NCBI RefSeq assembly: GCF_002564005.1
Contig: NZ_PDJG01000001.1
Coordinates: forward strand, 930,001-994,000
Length of the DNA stretch: 64,000 nt
DNA from: Sanguibacter antarcticus
GTDB lineage: Bacteria; Actinomycetota; Actinomycetes; Actinomycetales; Cellulomonadaceae
Direction: 5' to 3'
Part shown: piece after piece, positions 42,823 through 52,048 of the stretch
How the letters are laid out: the number at the start of each line of letters is the position of its first letter
Numbering within the stretch: the stretch's first letter is position 1
Notes under the pieces: model-generated
Database searches by the model: none
Told to the model about the DNA's origin: nothing
The model's input: only the letters and a program-made list of their open reading frames with translations
Position numbers and translations under genes: made by a program

Positions 42823-43149
42823 ATGATGTCGCGAACATGGTGGGCGAGCACCGGGCTCGTGGGCACAGGGTTCGTCTTGACGCTCTCGGGGTGCGCCGAC
42901 GCCGGTGCCCTGAACATCGTGAACGACAGCGACAGCCAGGTGGTCGTCCAGACCGGGGACCAGGATGCGACGGTCCCTGCGTGGGGCGGCGTGTCGATCC
43001 TCGACTACGGCTGTACGCCCGGTGACGTCACGGTCGAGCTCGCCTCCGGCCAGCAGACCGTGCTGTCGGGGCCCGTGTGCCCCGACCAGCAGATCGTCGT
43101 CCGTGGCGACATCGCCACGCTGGAGCCCGCGGCGTCACCCGACGCCTAG
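42823..43149 (+). CDS. Small putative lipoprotein
   Basis: A 108-residue exported protein: basic start (MMSRTWW), hydrophobic stretch and lipobox LTLSGC with C24. The mature part is short and beta-rich, with two cysteines (YGCTP and PVCPD) that could form a disulfide. ATG 42823 or 42826 could be used; a purine stretch GAGAAGGGG precedes both. No family recognised. Its stop overlaps the end of the convergent alpha/beta hydrolase gene by four bases. Confidence 0.6.
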   Translation: MMSRTWWASTGLVGTGFVLTLSGCADAGALNIVNDSDSQVVVQTGDQDATVPAWGGVSILDYGCTPGDVTVELASGQQTVLSGPVCPDQQIVVRGDIATLEPAASPDA

Positions 43150-43886
43150 CTGGTGACCGACTCCAGCACCTCGGTGAGTTCCGCCGGGCGGCTCACCATC
43201 GGCCAGTGCCACGTCGGCAGCTCGACGTAGGTCCAGTCGCCATCGAGCATGTGGGCGAAGGCCGGTGCGTGTGGTGCCATCTGGTGCAGCTGATCGAGGC
43301 TGAAGCTGCACAGCACACCGGTCCGGGGCAGGTGCTGCCAGGCGCCGGTGAGCGAGACCGGCTGCGTAGCGGTCCGCCAGGGCTGCGGTTGCGAGCCCTC
43401 GTCCAGCGCGGTGAGGGCGACGGCGTCGACCTCGGGAACCTCGGCGGCGAGCATGGCCCATGGGGGCGGGGGAAGCATCCAGCCCTCGCCCCGCGTCATG
43501 ACGACGGCCTCGTTCGCTGCGCGAGCGTCCGGTCCCTCGAAGTCTGCCTGTGCCATGTCGTCCGGCAGGGGCCCTGTGTCGACGTAGACGAGGCGCGCCA
43601 CGCGCTCAGGGACGCGGTCTGCCGCACCGGTCGTCACGAGGGCGCCGTAGCTGTGGCCGACGAGCACGACGTCGTGCAGGTCCTGCTGCTCGAGCAGGCG
43701 GACGACGTCGTCGATGTGGGTGGACAGGTCGGTCTCGGGTGAGGCGAGGTGGGCGCGCTCGCCCATGCCGGCGAGGTCGACGGCGTGGACGACATGGCCG
43801 TGCTGGCTGAGCAGCTCTTCGACGTGGTGCCAGACCCGGGAGCCGAGCCAGAAGCCGGGGACGAGGACGTAGGTGGTGGTGTTCAT
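43146..43886 (-). CDS. Alpha/beta hydrolase (esterase-like)
   Basis: A 246-residue single-domain hydrolase. TTYVLVPGFWLGSRVWHHV holds the oxyanion region, VVLVGHSYGALV the nucleophile elbow (S79), and a histidine in LPTWHWPMVSRP near the C-terminus completes the triad. This matches the actinobacterial esterase/lipase-like group (salicylate-esterase type fold). Substrate unknown. ATG 43886 is chosen because the fold begins at once. It diverges from a WYL-domain regulator, with GCGG/CCGC inverted half-sites at 43909-43923 in the space between, so the regulator probably controls it. Confidence 0.88.
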   Translation of the reverse strand: MNTTTYVLVPGFWLGSRVWHHVEELLSQHGHVVHAVDLAGMGERAHLASPETDLSTHIDDVVRLLEQQDLHDVVLVGHSYGALVTTGAADRVPERVARLVYVDTGPLPDDMAQADFEGPDARAANEAVVMTRGEGWMLPPPPWAMLAAEVPEVDAVALTALDEGSQPQPWRTATQPVSLTGAWQHLPRTGVLCSFSLDQLHQMAPHAPAFAHMLDGDWTYVELPTWHWPMVSRPAELTEVLESVTS

Positions 43887-43975
43887 GGTGACAACGCTAG
43901 GTTTGATTGCGGACAGATACCGCCCGGTAGAGAGAGGTCCTTCATCATGAGTTCTGAGAAGTGTCGAGGACGCCT

Positions 43976-44977
43976 GTGACCCGCCCGACTGCTCGTGTGC
44001 TGGCCATGCTGGAGCTGCTGCAGGCTGGCGGGCAGCGGACGGTCGGCGATCTCGCTGCCCGGCTCGGCGTCGACGAGCGCACGGTCCGGCGCTACGCCGT
44101 CCACCTTGCAGACCTCGGCATCCCCGTCCAGGCACAGCGCGGCCGCTACGGCGGCTACAGGCTCGCCCGTGGCTACAAGCTGCCGCCGCTGATGATGACG
44201 GAGGACGAGGCAGTCGCTGTCGTCATGGGCCTCAGTGCGGCGGAACGCGTAGGGCTTGCGACGACTGACAACACGGCGTCCGTGAGCGCGCTGGCGAAGG
44301 TATCGCGTGTGCTGCCGCGGGCCCTGGCCGAGCGGCTCGACAGCCTGCTGTCGAGTGCGGAGCTCACGACCCCGGTGAGTGCAGCCGCCCCGGTCGGCGC
44401 CAGCACGCTGCTCGGTCTCGCATCGGCTGCGCAAGCACGGCGCACCGTCGTGATCACGTACACCGCCTGGGACGGGCGGGAGTCTCAGCGCACGCTCGAT
44501 GTCTACGGTCTGGTCTTCCACTCCGGCCGGTGGTACGCCACCGGGAACGACCACGGTCGCGATGACGTGCGGACCTTCCGCATGGACCGCATCGCGTCGG
44601 TCACGCAGGGCGACGGCTCGTTCGTCGTGCCTGCCGACTTCGACGCAGGGACGCAGGTCGTGTCGGGGATCGCCGCTGTGCGATGGTCGCACAGGGTCTC
44701 TGTCGTGCTGCGGACCACCGTTGCTGACGCGAGCGAGCGGCTGCCCCGGAGCGCGGGACGCCTGAGCGAGCACGCCGACGGGGTCCTCTTCGAAGCCCGC
44801 GCCGAGCGCCTCGACGGCATGGCCCGCATGCTGGCTGGTCTTGGCTGGGACTTCGAGGTGATCACCCCGGGCGCCCTGCGCGACGAGGTCCTTGCCTTGT
44901 CCGACCGTCTCCGGGCGAGCGCGGTGCGCGAGACTACGACGGGTAGAGGCCAGTCGGATGGCGCTGAGCCGACTTAG
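43976..44977 (+). CDS. WYL-domain (YafY-type) transcriptional regulator
   Basis: A protein of about 333 residues with an N-terminal HTH_11 domain (MLELLQAGGQRTVGDLAARLGVDERTVRR split across residues about 10-40) and a WYL domain (about 130-225) where the signature reads SGRWYATGND. WYL domains bind small ligands or nucleic acids and tune repressors. GTG 43976 has AGGA six bases upstream; the in-frame GTG 43961 would add five residues. It diverges from the alpha/beta hydrolase gene, its likely target. Confidence 0.85.
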   Translation: MTRPTARVLAMLELLQAGGQRTVGDLAARLGVDERTVRRYAVHLADLGIPVQAQRGRYGGYRLARGYKLPPLMMTEDEAVAVVMGLSAAERVGLATTDNTASVSALAKVSRVLPRALAERLDSLLSSAELTTPVSAAAPVGASTLLGLASAAQARRTVVITYTAWDGRESQRTLDVYGLVFHSGRWYATGNDHGRDDVRTFRMDRIASVTQGDGSFVVPADFDAGTQVVSGIAAVRWSHRVSVVLRTTVADASERLPRSAGRLSEHADGVLFEARAERLDGMARMLAGLGWDFEVITPGALRDEVLALSDRLRASAVRETTTGRGQSDGAEPT

Positions 44978-45080
44978 GAAACGTCAGACCTGAGCGTCGT
45001 CGTCGGGCTGGTGGATCTGCGCCTTGGCCGGTACATCGAGCGGCGCGCTCGTCAGGGAGACGAGGGCACCGCTCGATACG

Positions 45081-46103
45081 TCACCTGGCAGCTTCTTCGG
45101 GCCCGTAGAGGGAGACCTGGAGGCTTCCGCCGACGTTCAGATAGACACGCGTGCAGGCTGCGTCCTGGTCGACGACGTTCGTGGTCGGCCAGTGGTGCAG
45201 AGCTCCGATCTCCTCGTCGACGACCGCGCGGGCCGCGTCGATGCCTAGGCACTGGTCGGTGATCCGCGCACGGAGCGCGTCCCGGATCTCGAACACGACC
45301 TCGTCGATATCCGTTCCCCGGGAGTCCTCACGGTCCCGGCGAGCCTCGGGAACCACCACGAGAGCTGGCGTCGCCACCTCGTCGCCGATGCGGTGCTCCG
45401 CCGGGACCTGCACCTCCGCACACTTCTCGGCCGACCTGTCCGCTGCGCGCGGCACCACGTCGACCTGCCAGTCCGTCAGACCCAGCCGGTCGAGCTCGGC
45501 CCGGGCAGCGAGGACAGTCTCGTCTGTGCCGAGACACCGGGCGCCCAGACCGTCGACGAGGTCGAAGATGCTGAGCGTCAGCTCGAACACAGGGCCGGCC
45601 TCGGGGTCTGGCACGAGCAGGGTCGCGTCTGCCGGCACCTGCGCGCGCGGAGCGACGTACACGCTCGGGCTGTGCCACCGAAAGGCGACAGGGTCGTCGA
45701 CGGGCGGTCGTTCGCTCAGCTCCTGGTACTGCTGGCAGTCGGCGACCGGGTCGCTGGTCAGCGCCGGTCCGCCGGTGGCGATGCCTTCCTCGTCCCAGGA
45801 CACCTCGTTCGGGTTCGCCCACTCGCTCAGGCACGTGATGCCGTCCGCGCCGCCGCTCTGCGCATACCAGCCGTTGTGTACGGCCGCGTAGGCGATGCCA
45901 CAACCGAGGAGCGTGACGGTGAGCCCTGCGGTGATCCCTGTCCGTCGGCCGAGGCGACGACGACCAGTTTGGGCGGGCGACTTGGTGGTCAAGACGATCC
46001 CCTCTCGGAGCGCCGCGCCTGAGGCGGTGTCCAGGCGCGCGAGATCTGCTGTCGTCACCGGGTTGAGTGCTGCGAGCTGCCGTATCAGGTCCTGGTCGCG
46101 CAT
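45081..46103 (-). CDS. Single-pass membrane protein paired with an ECF sigma factor
   Basis: A 340-residue protein: a cytoplasmic N-terminus of about 54 residues (LIRQLAALNPVTTADLARLD), one membrane helix (about 55-76) and a large extracytoplasmic part with several cysteines and no family I know. GGAGGAGATCTG precedes the ATG, which shares a base with the sigma-factor stop (TGATG), so the two are co-translated. Position and topology suggest an anti-sigma factor or sigma-regulated surface protein; the short N-terminus lacks the HxxxCxxC zinc motif of ZAS anti-sigmas. Confidence 0.7.
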   Translation of the reverse strand: MRDQDLIRQLAALNPVTTADLARLDTASGAALREGIVLTTKSPAQTGRRRLGRRTGITAGLTVTLLGCGIAYAAVHNGWYAQSGGADGITCLSEWANPNEVSWDEEGIATGGPALTSDPVADCQQYQELSERPPVDDPVAFRWHSPSVYVAPRAQVPADATLLVPDPEAGPVFELTLSIFDLVDGLGARCLGTDETVLAARAELDRLGLTDWQVDVVPRAADRSAEKCAEVQVPAEHRIGDEVATPALVVVPEARRDREDSRGTDIDEVVFEIRDALRARITDQCLGIDAARAVVDEEIGALHHWPTTNVVDQDAACTRVYLNVGGSLQVSLYGPEEAAR

Positions 46104-46699
46104 CAGATCTCCTCCGCTTCGGTCAGGCCGGCGGCCCGTCTGTTCGTCACATGTCCGGGACTTGCTGACCGTTTCAGCGCTTCTTGTGCGGGTGCACGGT
46201 TCGTGTCGTCGACCTCCGCCATGAGGTGCACGAGGCGACGTCGTGCCCGATGCAGGCGGACGCGAACGGTGGCGCGGGGCACGCGCAGCACCAGTGCGAT
46301 CTCGTCGCGTGCGAGCCCCTCCCATGCGAGGAGTCGCAGCAGCTCCCGGTCGTCCTCGCTCAGCAGGGCCATGGCTGCTCCGAGCGTCGACGGTTCCACG
46401 ATCGCTCGCGGAGGGTCGGTCGTCAGGGTCTCGCGCAGGCGGACAGCCAGCGTCGAGCGACGTCGTTCGCTCCGGTAATAGTTGGCGAGCACGTTGCGAG
46501 CGACGCCGAAGAGCCACGGGCGGGCATCGGCCCCGCCCGGAACGTCGTCCAAGCGCCGCCACGCCACGAGGAACGCTTCAGCGACGACGTCAGCTGCGTC
46601 CTCGGGATGGCTCACGCGCCTGACGGCGTATCCGAGCAGCGCCGGGTAGTTTGCGTCGAAGAGCGTGGCGAAGCGCTCCTCCGGGGTCGGTCCGCTCAC
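46103..46699 (-). CDS. ECF-type RNA polymerase sigma factor
   Basis: A sigma-70 family protein of about 198 residues. Region 2 reads LLGYAVRRVSHPEDAADVVAEAFLVAWRR with ARPWLFGVARNVLANYYR (residues about 20-75), and region 4 LLAWEGLARDEIALVLRVPRATVRVRLHRARRRL near 130-165. GTG 46699 (SGPTPEERF) is chosen because relatives start there and GGAGC lies upstream; in-frame starts to 46813 are possible. A 15-bp interrupted palindrome is about 47 bases upstream. The downstream membrane gene is its likely partner. Some of the tail after region 4 (about 25 residues) is unusual. Confidence 0.87.
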   Translation of the reverse strand: MSGPTPEERFATLFDANYPALLGYAVRRVSHPEDAADVVAEAFLVAWRRLDDVPGGADARPWLFGVARNVLANYYRSERRRSTLAVRLRETLTTDPPRAIVEPSTLGAAMALLSEDDRELLRLLAWEGLARDEIALVLRVPRATVRVRLHRARRRLVHLMAEVDDTNRAPAQEALKRSASPGHVTNRRAAGLTEAEEI

Positions 46700-46745
46700 G
46701 CTGGAGCTCCGATGTCTGAGGTGTTCATACCCCAACATGTCCGTC

Positions 46746-46760
46746 AACGCTCTGAGCGTT
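46746..46760. promoter_or_regulatory. Interrupted palindrome upstream of the sigma factor
   Basis: AACGCTCTGAGCGTT has perfect 7-bp arms around one base. It lies upstream of the GTG 46699 start and inside the coding sequence only if the longer start at 46813 is used. A binding site for a dimeric regulator is plausible. Confidence 0.35.
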
Positions 46761-46852
46761 ACAGGACGCGCACCGACTGCCGGAGGGGTCAAGGCCTCAC
46801 CTTCTTGCGTCACGACATAGCGCTCAGGTCAGCTCCCCATGAAAGCCCGAGG

Positions 46853-47575
46853 CTAGGGTGTTCGGGCGTCGACGGGCCGAAGCAGCGTCACCACACCCAG
46901 GGCACCGTCCGGGATGTCGCGGGCGGCCGCCGCGATGGCCTCGGTGACGTAGGTGACCGCGAGGTACCCGTCGTACTCGGCGTCGTACGCAAACCCTCCA
47001 CCTGCCATGAAGACGACCTCCTGGTGATCGCCGATGTTCATCAGCTTCTCGATGTGGTGAAAGACCTCGGGTGGCCATGGGCTGGCGGTCAGGAGGAGCG
47101 AGTCTCCGTACACCGGCCGCAGGGCTCTTTCCGCGCGGTCCAGGTCGTGAGTGACCACGTGGGCGAAGTCGTACTCGTCGACGGCCCGGCTCACGACCAT
47201 GCCGGCGTCCCACAGTGGAGCCCACGCCCGCTCGATCAGGTCATGGTCGAGGGTGGCGGTTCGAGGACGACGGGGTCGGTCGACGCGAGGCCCCCTCCAG
47301 GAGGGAGCGGCCCTCGCGACCGGGGGCATCGGTCCGAACGTGTCGACGTCCAGGGCTGAGCCCGACCATCGACCCGACACCGCACAGTGCTGGCCGAGGA
47401 GCTCGCCGTCGACGTGGAGAAGGCGGGCGACGTCCCGGACCGCCAGATAGACCTCTGGCGGGGGAGGCCCGCCGGTGGCGCGGTCCTCGTACTTCAGTCC
47501 AAGTCCGTCGACAAGGCGGACGACCGAACCGAATCCCTCGGCACGGTCGCCCGCCCTGAGCGGTGTCAACTTCAT
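46853..47575 (-). CDS. Hypothetical protein
   Basis: A 240-residue soluble protein with no signal peptide or membrane helix. It begins MKLTPLRAGDRAEGFGSVVR and has a distinctive middle (VTHDLDRAERALRPVYGDSL) and an end HIEKLMNIGDHQEVVFMAGG then YLAVTYVTEAIAAAAR. The alternation of predicted strands and helices suggests a compact alpha/beta fold. I do not recognise a family. It is next to the first IS1380 element, whose left end lies 38 bases upstream of its start and may have displaced its promoter. Confidence 0.6.
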   Translation of the reverse strand: MKLTPLRAGDRAEGFGSVVRLVDGLGLKYEDRATGGPPPPEVYLAVRDVARLLHVDGELLGQHCAVSGRWSGSALDVDTFGPMPPVARAAPSWRGPRVDRPRRPRTATLDHDLIERAWAPLWDAGMVVSRAVDEYDFAHVVTHDLDRAERALRPVYGDSLLLTASPWPPEVFHHIEKLMNIGDHQEVVFMAGGGFAYDAEYDGYLAVTYVTEAIAAAARDIPDGALGVVTLLRPVDARTP

Positions 47576-47612
47576 AGACTGGTACTCCTTGATCCGTGGA
47601 TGATCGCCCTAG

Positions 47613-49298
47613 CCTCGGGCTTTCATGGCGGGGTGGGTCTCAGTAGGTGTCATGACGCAAGAAAGTGCTCCTGACCTGGAAGAATACGGTTTGTTGAGGA
47701 CCGATTCTGACTAGTTCGAGGAGCACCTTCAAGGTGAAGACTACCGTCGCGTATCCCCGTCTGAACATCGTCACGTCGGCGACGTCCGCGGTTGGTCAGG
47801 CTGGTGGGGTGCTGTTGACCGAGACGGTCCGGGCGACGGGTCTGGATCGGGCGTTGTCGACGGGCTTGGCGCGGTGGCGTAAGCCGACGGCGTTCCACGA
47901 CCCGGGCAAGGTGATCGTGGACCTGGCGGTCGCCCTGGCGTTGGGTGGGGACGCGTTGGCGGACGTCGCGGTGCTGCGCGCCGAGCCCGGTGTCTATGGC
48001 GCGGTCGCCTCGGATCCGACGGTTTCGCGCACGATCGCGGCGTTGGCCGCTGATGCCCCGGCAGCGTTGGCGGCGATCAACACCGCCCGAGCTGCGGCCC
48101 GTTCGGCGGCCTGGCGCCTGGCTGGTGAGCGCGCCCCCGACGCGGGCGCCAGCGCGGTGGACCCTCTGGTCATCGACCTCGACGCGACGCTGGTCACGGC
48201 GCATTCGGAGAAGGAGAACGCGGCGCCGACGTTCAAGCGCGGGTTCGGGTTCCATCCCCTGTGCGCGTTCGTCGACCACGGCGGCGCCGGGACCGGGGAA
48301 CCGCTGGCGATCATGCTGCGGCCGGGCAATGCCGGGTCGAACACCGCCGCCGATCACATCGCGGTTCTCCGAGATGCTCTGGCTCAGCTCCCTGGTCATG
48401 GCGGGCGGACGCGGGGCAGTAAGAAGATCCTGGTCCGCACCGACGGCGCAGGCGGAACCAAAACCCTCATCGAATGGCTCACGACCCACCGCCTGGGCTA
48501 CTCGGTCGGGTTCACGCTGCCTGGCAACACCCCCGACCTGCTGGCCCGCATCCCCGAGACCGTCTGGGCCCCGGCCCTGGACGCTCACGACGAGGTCCGT
48601 GACGGCGCCTGGATCGCTGAGCTCACCGACCTGATGGACCTGACCGCCTGGCCGGCAGGCATGCGCGTCATCGTTCGCAAGGAACGACCCCACCCCGGGG
48701 CCCAGCTGCGCTTCGAGGACGTTGACGGGATGCGCATCACCGCGTTCGTGACGAACACGCCCGCCGGTCAGCTCGCTGACCTCGAGCTGCGCCACCGCCG
48801 CCGCGCCAGATGTGAAGACCGCATCCGCATCGCCAAGGACACCGGTCTGCGCAACCTCCCCCTCAAGGCCTTCGCCCAGAATCAGATCTGGTGCGCGATC
48901 GTCGCCCTCGCCAATGACCTCCTGGCCTGGATGGGCATGCTCGCCCTCACCGACCACCAGGCCCGCCGCTGGGAACCCAAACGCCTGCGCCTACGCCTGT
49001 TCACCATCCCCGCCGTCATCGCCCGCACCGGCCGGCGCACCTGGCTCCGCCTCTCCAACCGAGCGCCCTGGGCAGCGCTGGCCGCTCAAGCAGTCCAAGC
49101 CCTGCGAGCCCGACCCGCACCCGGCTGAGCGCCAGCACACCCTTGACTCAACGACCCCCGCGCGACCACCCGGACCTGGAACCGGCGCCCAACCCGACGA
49201 CACGGGACCATCTGTCATACCCACAAGGCAGAATCACACCCGAGCAGGCGCCCTGACGCCCAAACGACCCACCTCATGAGCCCGATGAAAGATCGAGG
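47613..49298 (+). mobile_element. IS1380-family insertion sequence, copy A
   Basis: 1686 bp with one transposase gene. The left end CCTCGGGCTTTCATGG and the reverse complement of the right end (CCTCGATCTTTCATCG) form imperfect inverted repeats. CTAG lies immediately outside both ends (47609-47612 and 49299-49302), fitting the 4-bp target duplication of the family. Its right CTAG is also the left CTAG of copy B, so the two stand nose to tail. Confidence 0.9.
47734..49128 (+). CDS. IS1380-family transposase, copy A
   Basis: A 464-residue DDE transposase. Seen: LVIDLDATLVTAHSEKENA (first catalytic Asp), SKKILVRTDGAGGTKTLIEW (second Asp) and a C-terminal half ending in CEDRIRIAKDTGLRNLPLKAF (probable catalytic Glu), typical of the family. 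The reading frame is intact. It differs from copy B at scattered residues, mostly in the N-terminal half; from the RKERPHPGAQL segment onward the two are almost identical. Presumed active for lack of visible damage. Confidence 0.92.
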   Translation: MKTTVAYPRLNIVTSATSAVGQAGGVLLTETVRATGLDRALSTGLARWRKPTAFHDPGKVIVDLAVALALGGDALADVAVLRAEPGVYGAVASDPTVSRTIAALAADAPAALAAINTARAAARSAAWRLAGERAPDAGASAVDPLVIDLDATLVTAHSEKENAAPTFKRGFGFHPLCAFVDHGGAGTGEPLAIMLRPGNAGSNTAADHIAVLRDALAQLPGHGGRTRGSKKILVRTDGAGGTKTLIEWLTTHRLGYSVGFTLPGNTPDLLARIPETVWAPALDAHDEVRDGAWIAELTDLMDLTAWPAGMRVIVRKERPHPGAQLRFEDVDGMRITAFVTNTPAGQLADLELRHRRRARCEDRIRIAKDTGLRNLPLKAFAQNQIWCAIVALANDLLAWMGMLALTDHQARRWEPKRLRLRLFTIPAVIARTGRRTWLRLSNRAPWAALAAQAVQALRARPAPG

Positions 49299-49302
49299 CT
49301 AG

Positions 49303-50987
49303 CCTCGGGCTTTCATGGCGGGGTGGGTCTCAGCAGGTGTCGTGAGACAAGAAAGTGCTCCTGAACTGGGAGAATGTGGATTGTCTAGATACACATTGAG
49401 CCAGTTCAAAGGAGCACCTTCAAGGTGAAGAGTACCGGTTACCCCCGCTTGCGTGTGAGTTCGTCCGCGACGGCTGCGGTCGGTCAGGCTGGTGGGGTGC
49501 TGCTCACCGAGACGGTCCGGGCCACGGGCCTGGACCGGACGCTCTCGACGGGCTTGGCGCGGTGGCGTAAGGCGACGGCGGTTCATGACCCGGGCAAGGT
49601 CGTTGCTGACTTGGCGATCGCTCTCGCGTTGGGCGGTGATGCCCTCGCGGACGTCGCGGTCCTGCGCGGCGAGTCGGGTCTCTACGGCTCGGTCGCATCC
49701 GACCCGACGGTCTCGCGCACGATCGCAGCGCTGGCCGCTGACGCTCCGGCGGCGTTACGCGCGATCGACACCGCTCGAGCGGCAGCGCGGGCGAGGGCGT
49801 GGCATCTGGCCGGTGGGCACGCCCCCGACCACGACGCCAGCGTGGGGAACCCCCTGGTGATCGACCTGGACGCGACACTGGTCACGGCGCACTCGGAGAA
49901 GGAGAACGCGGCGCCGACGTTCAAGCGCGGGTTCGGGTTCCATCCCCTTGCCGCGTTCGTTGATCACGGGGCAGCCGGGACCGGGGAACCGTTGGCGATC
50001 ATGCTGCGCAAAGGCAACGCCGGGTCGAACACCGCCGCCGACCACATCACGGTCGTCAGGGACGCTCTCGCCCAGCTCCCTGGCCATCACGGTCGGACCC
50101 GGGGCAGCAAGAAGATCCTCATCCGCACCGACGGGGCTGGGGGAACCAAGGCCCTGCTCGAGTGGCTCACGCCCCAGCGACTGGCCTACTCGGTCGGGTT
50201 CACGCTGCCCGAGAACACCCCCGACCTGCTCGCCCGCATCCCCGAGCGTGTCTGGGCTCCGGCCCTGGACGCTCATGACCAGGTCCGTGACGGCGCTTGG
50301 GTCGCTGAGCTCACCGACCTGATGGACCTGACCGCCTGGCCGGCAGGCATGCGCGTCATCGTTCGCAAGGAACGACCCCACCCCGGCGCTCAGCTGCGTT
50401 TCGAGGACGTTGACGGGATGCGCATCACCGCGTTCGTGACGAACACGCCCGCCGGTCAGCTCGCTGACCTCGAGCTGCGTCACCGTCGCCGCGCCAGGTG
50501 TGAAGACCGCATCCGCATCGCCAAGGACACCGGTCTGCGCAACCTCCCCCTCAAGGCGTTCGCTCAGAATCAGATCTGGTGCGCCATCGTCGCCCTCGCC
50601 GGTGACCTGCTGGCCTGGATGGGCATGCTCGCCCTCACCGACCACCAGGCCCGGCGCTGGGAACCCAAACGACTGCGACTGCGCCTGTTCACCATCCCCG
50701 CGGTCATCGCCCGCACCGGGCGGCGCACCTGGCTGCGCCTGAACCAACGCGCACCCTGGGCCAGCCTCACAGCGCAAGCGATCACGACACTGAGAGCCCG
50801 CGCCGCACCCACCTGAGCACCAGAACACCCCTACCCCAACGAGCCCCTGAACGACCACCCGGCCCCTGGAACCGGCGCCACCCCCACGACACGGGGAACT
50901 TTGTCGCACCCGCAGAGCACAATCACACCCGAGCAGGCGCACCGACGCCCAAGCGACCCACCTCAAGAGCCCGATGAAAGATCGAGG
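49303..50987 (+). mobile_element. IS1380-family insertion sequence, copy B
   Basis: 1685 bp, same end sequences as copy A, flanked by CTAG at 49299-49302 and 50988-50991. The DNA after the right CTAG (CCTCGCGCTTCCC) looks faintly like another IS left end but diverges at once. Confidence 0.9.
49425..50816 (+). CDS. IS1380-family transposase, copy B
   Basis: A 463-residue transposase with the same DDE motifs as copy A (LVIDLDATLVTAHSEKENA, RTDGAGGTKALLEW, CEDRIRIAKD). The frame is intact. Differences from copy A (for example YGSVASD against YGAVASD, and KATAVHDPGKVVADLAIAL) show that these are separate lineages and not a fresh tandem duplication. It reads toward the VOC gene. Confidence 0.92.
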   Translation: MKSTGYPRLRVSSSATAAVGQAGGVLLTETVRATGLDRTLSTGLARWRKATAVHDPGKVVADLAIALALGGDALADVAVLRGESGLYGSVASDPTVSRTIAALAADAPAALRAIDTARAAARARAWHLAGGHAPDHDASVGNPLVIDLDATLVTAHSEKENAAPTFKRGFGFHPLAAFVDHGAAGTGEPLAIMLRKGNAGSNTAADHITVVRDALAQLPGHHGRTRGSKKILIRTDGAGGTKALLEWLTPQRLAYSVGFTLPENTPDLLARIPERVWAPALDAHDQVRDGAWVAELTDLMDLTAWPAGMRVIVRKERPHPGAQLRFEDVDGMRITAFVTNTPAGQLADLELRHRRRARCEDRIRIAKDTGLRNLPLKAFAQNQIWCAIVALAGDLLAWMGMLALTDHQARRWEPKRLRLRLFTIPAVIARTGRRTWLRLNQRAPWASLTAQAITTLRARAAPT

Positions 50988-51078
50988 CTAGCCTCGCGCT
51001 TCCCGGTTCGACAGGGGAGCGGTCGTGCGGAGTACATATGATAAGTCGGGAATCCAAGCCGACGAGGGAGAAAAACAC

Positions 51079-51462
51079 ATGGGTTACGACGTAGGCGAAG
51101 CATTCCAGGGGCTGCACCATGTGCAGCTGGCGATTCCGGAGGGTGCCGAGGACAAGTGCCGGGAATTCTGGGACCGTATCCTCGGCTTCGACGAAATCGA
51201 GAAGCCTCTGGTACTCGCGGCGCGCGGCGGGTGCTGGTTCCGAGGCGGTGGGCTCGAGATACACCTTGGTGTGGAAAAGGACTTCCGTCCAGCCGAGAAG
51301 GCACACCCGGGCATCCTCATCAGTGGGCTCAATACGGTCGCTGATCGGCTGACCAGCCGCGGTATCGAGGTCACCTGGGACGATAGCTTTCCGGGGATGC
51401 GCCGTTTCTACGCCCTCGACCTGCTCGGGAACCGGCTCGAGTTTCTGGAGCCCGAGGCGTGA
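51079..51462 (+). CDS. VOC/glyoxalase-family protein
   Basis: A 127-residue vicinal oxygen chelate protein. LHHVQLAIPEGAEDKCREFW opens the first beta-alpha-beta unit and FYALDLLGNRLEFLEPE closes the second, with a His and a Glu in the usual metal-ligand places. It could be a dioxygenase, glyoxalase or antibiotic-binding protein; nothing decides. ATG 51079 has GAGGGAG about 9 bases upstream. Slightly lower GC than the chromosome to the left. It is the first cargo gene after the IS1380 pair. Confidence 0.8.
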   Translation: MGYDVGEAFQGLHHVQLAIPEGAEDKCREFWDRILGFDEIEKPLVLAARGGCWFRGGGLEIHLGVEKDFRPAEKAHPGILISGLNTVADRLTSRGIEVTWDDSFPGMRRFYALDLLGNRLEFLEPEA

Positions 51463-51581
51463 CGTCTGCGGTCTCCAGATGGGGCGCGGTCTGGCACGGC
51501 GACCCGAGGCCCTGAGCGGCTCTGGGCGATCGCGGCGGACGCGGGCCGCCTGAGTCTGGGAACGAGGATGGGCTCCTGCCG

Positions 51582-51785
51582 AAGGAGCAGAGTGCGGGGA
51601 AGTCGATCACGAGGCGGTACTCCGATCAGGAGAAGGCAACGGCGGTCTGCATGGTCCGCTCGCTGCGGGTGGAGCTGGGGACCGAGCACGGCACGGTCCA
51701 TAGGGTCGCGACCCAGCTGGGCTACGAGGTCGAGCCAGTGCAGCTGTGGGTCAAGCAGGACGACATCGACGAGGGCGTCGTGACG
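51582..51785 (+). pseudogene. IS3-family orfA remnant
   Basis: Encodes ITRRYSDQEKATAVCMVRS and then ELGTEHGTVHRVATQLGYEV and WVKQDDIDEGVV, the helix-turn-helix part of an IS3-family OrfA. The leucine-zipper part and orfB are gone: after the VV the frame runs on into unrelated sequence. Homology is clear but the gene is dead. Confidence 0.75.
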
Positions 51786-52048
51786 AGCGGCGGGGCCTCG
51801 ACGTGGCGTGTGGATCCGGGTTCGATTCTGGCGGCTGGTGGACAGGTCGATCACCTCCCTGAAGCCACCCTCGTTGTTGCGTTGTTGGGGTGTCCTGACT
51901 CGGCCGGTGACCGTGCCACCGTGCTTTCAGGTCTGGCCGCGGTCAGCGCGCCACGGTCCGTGTCTGGTGCGACGTCAGTGCCGGCATCGGTCACAGCCCA
52001 GGTCGGTGCGAACGGCAGGAACACCCCCCTCTTCGCGACCGGTCACAG

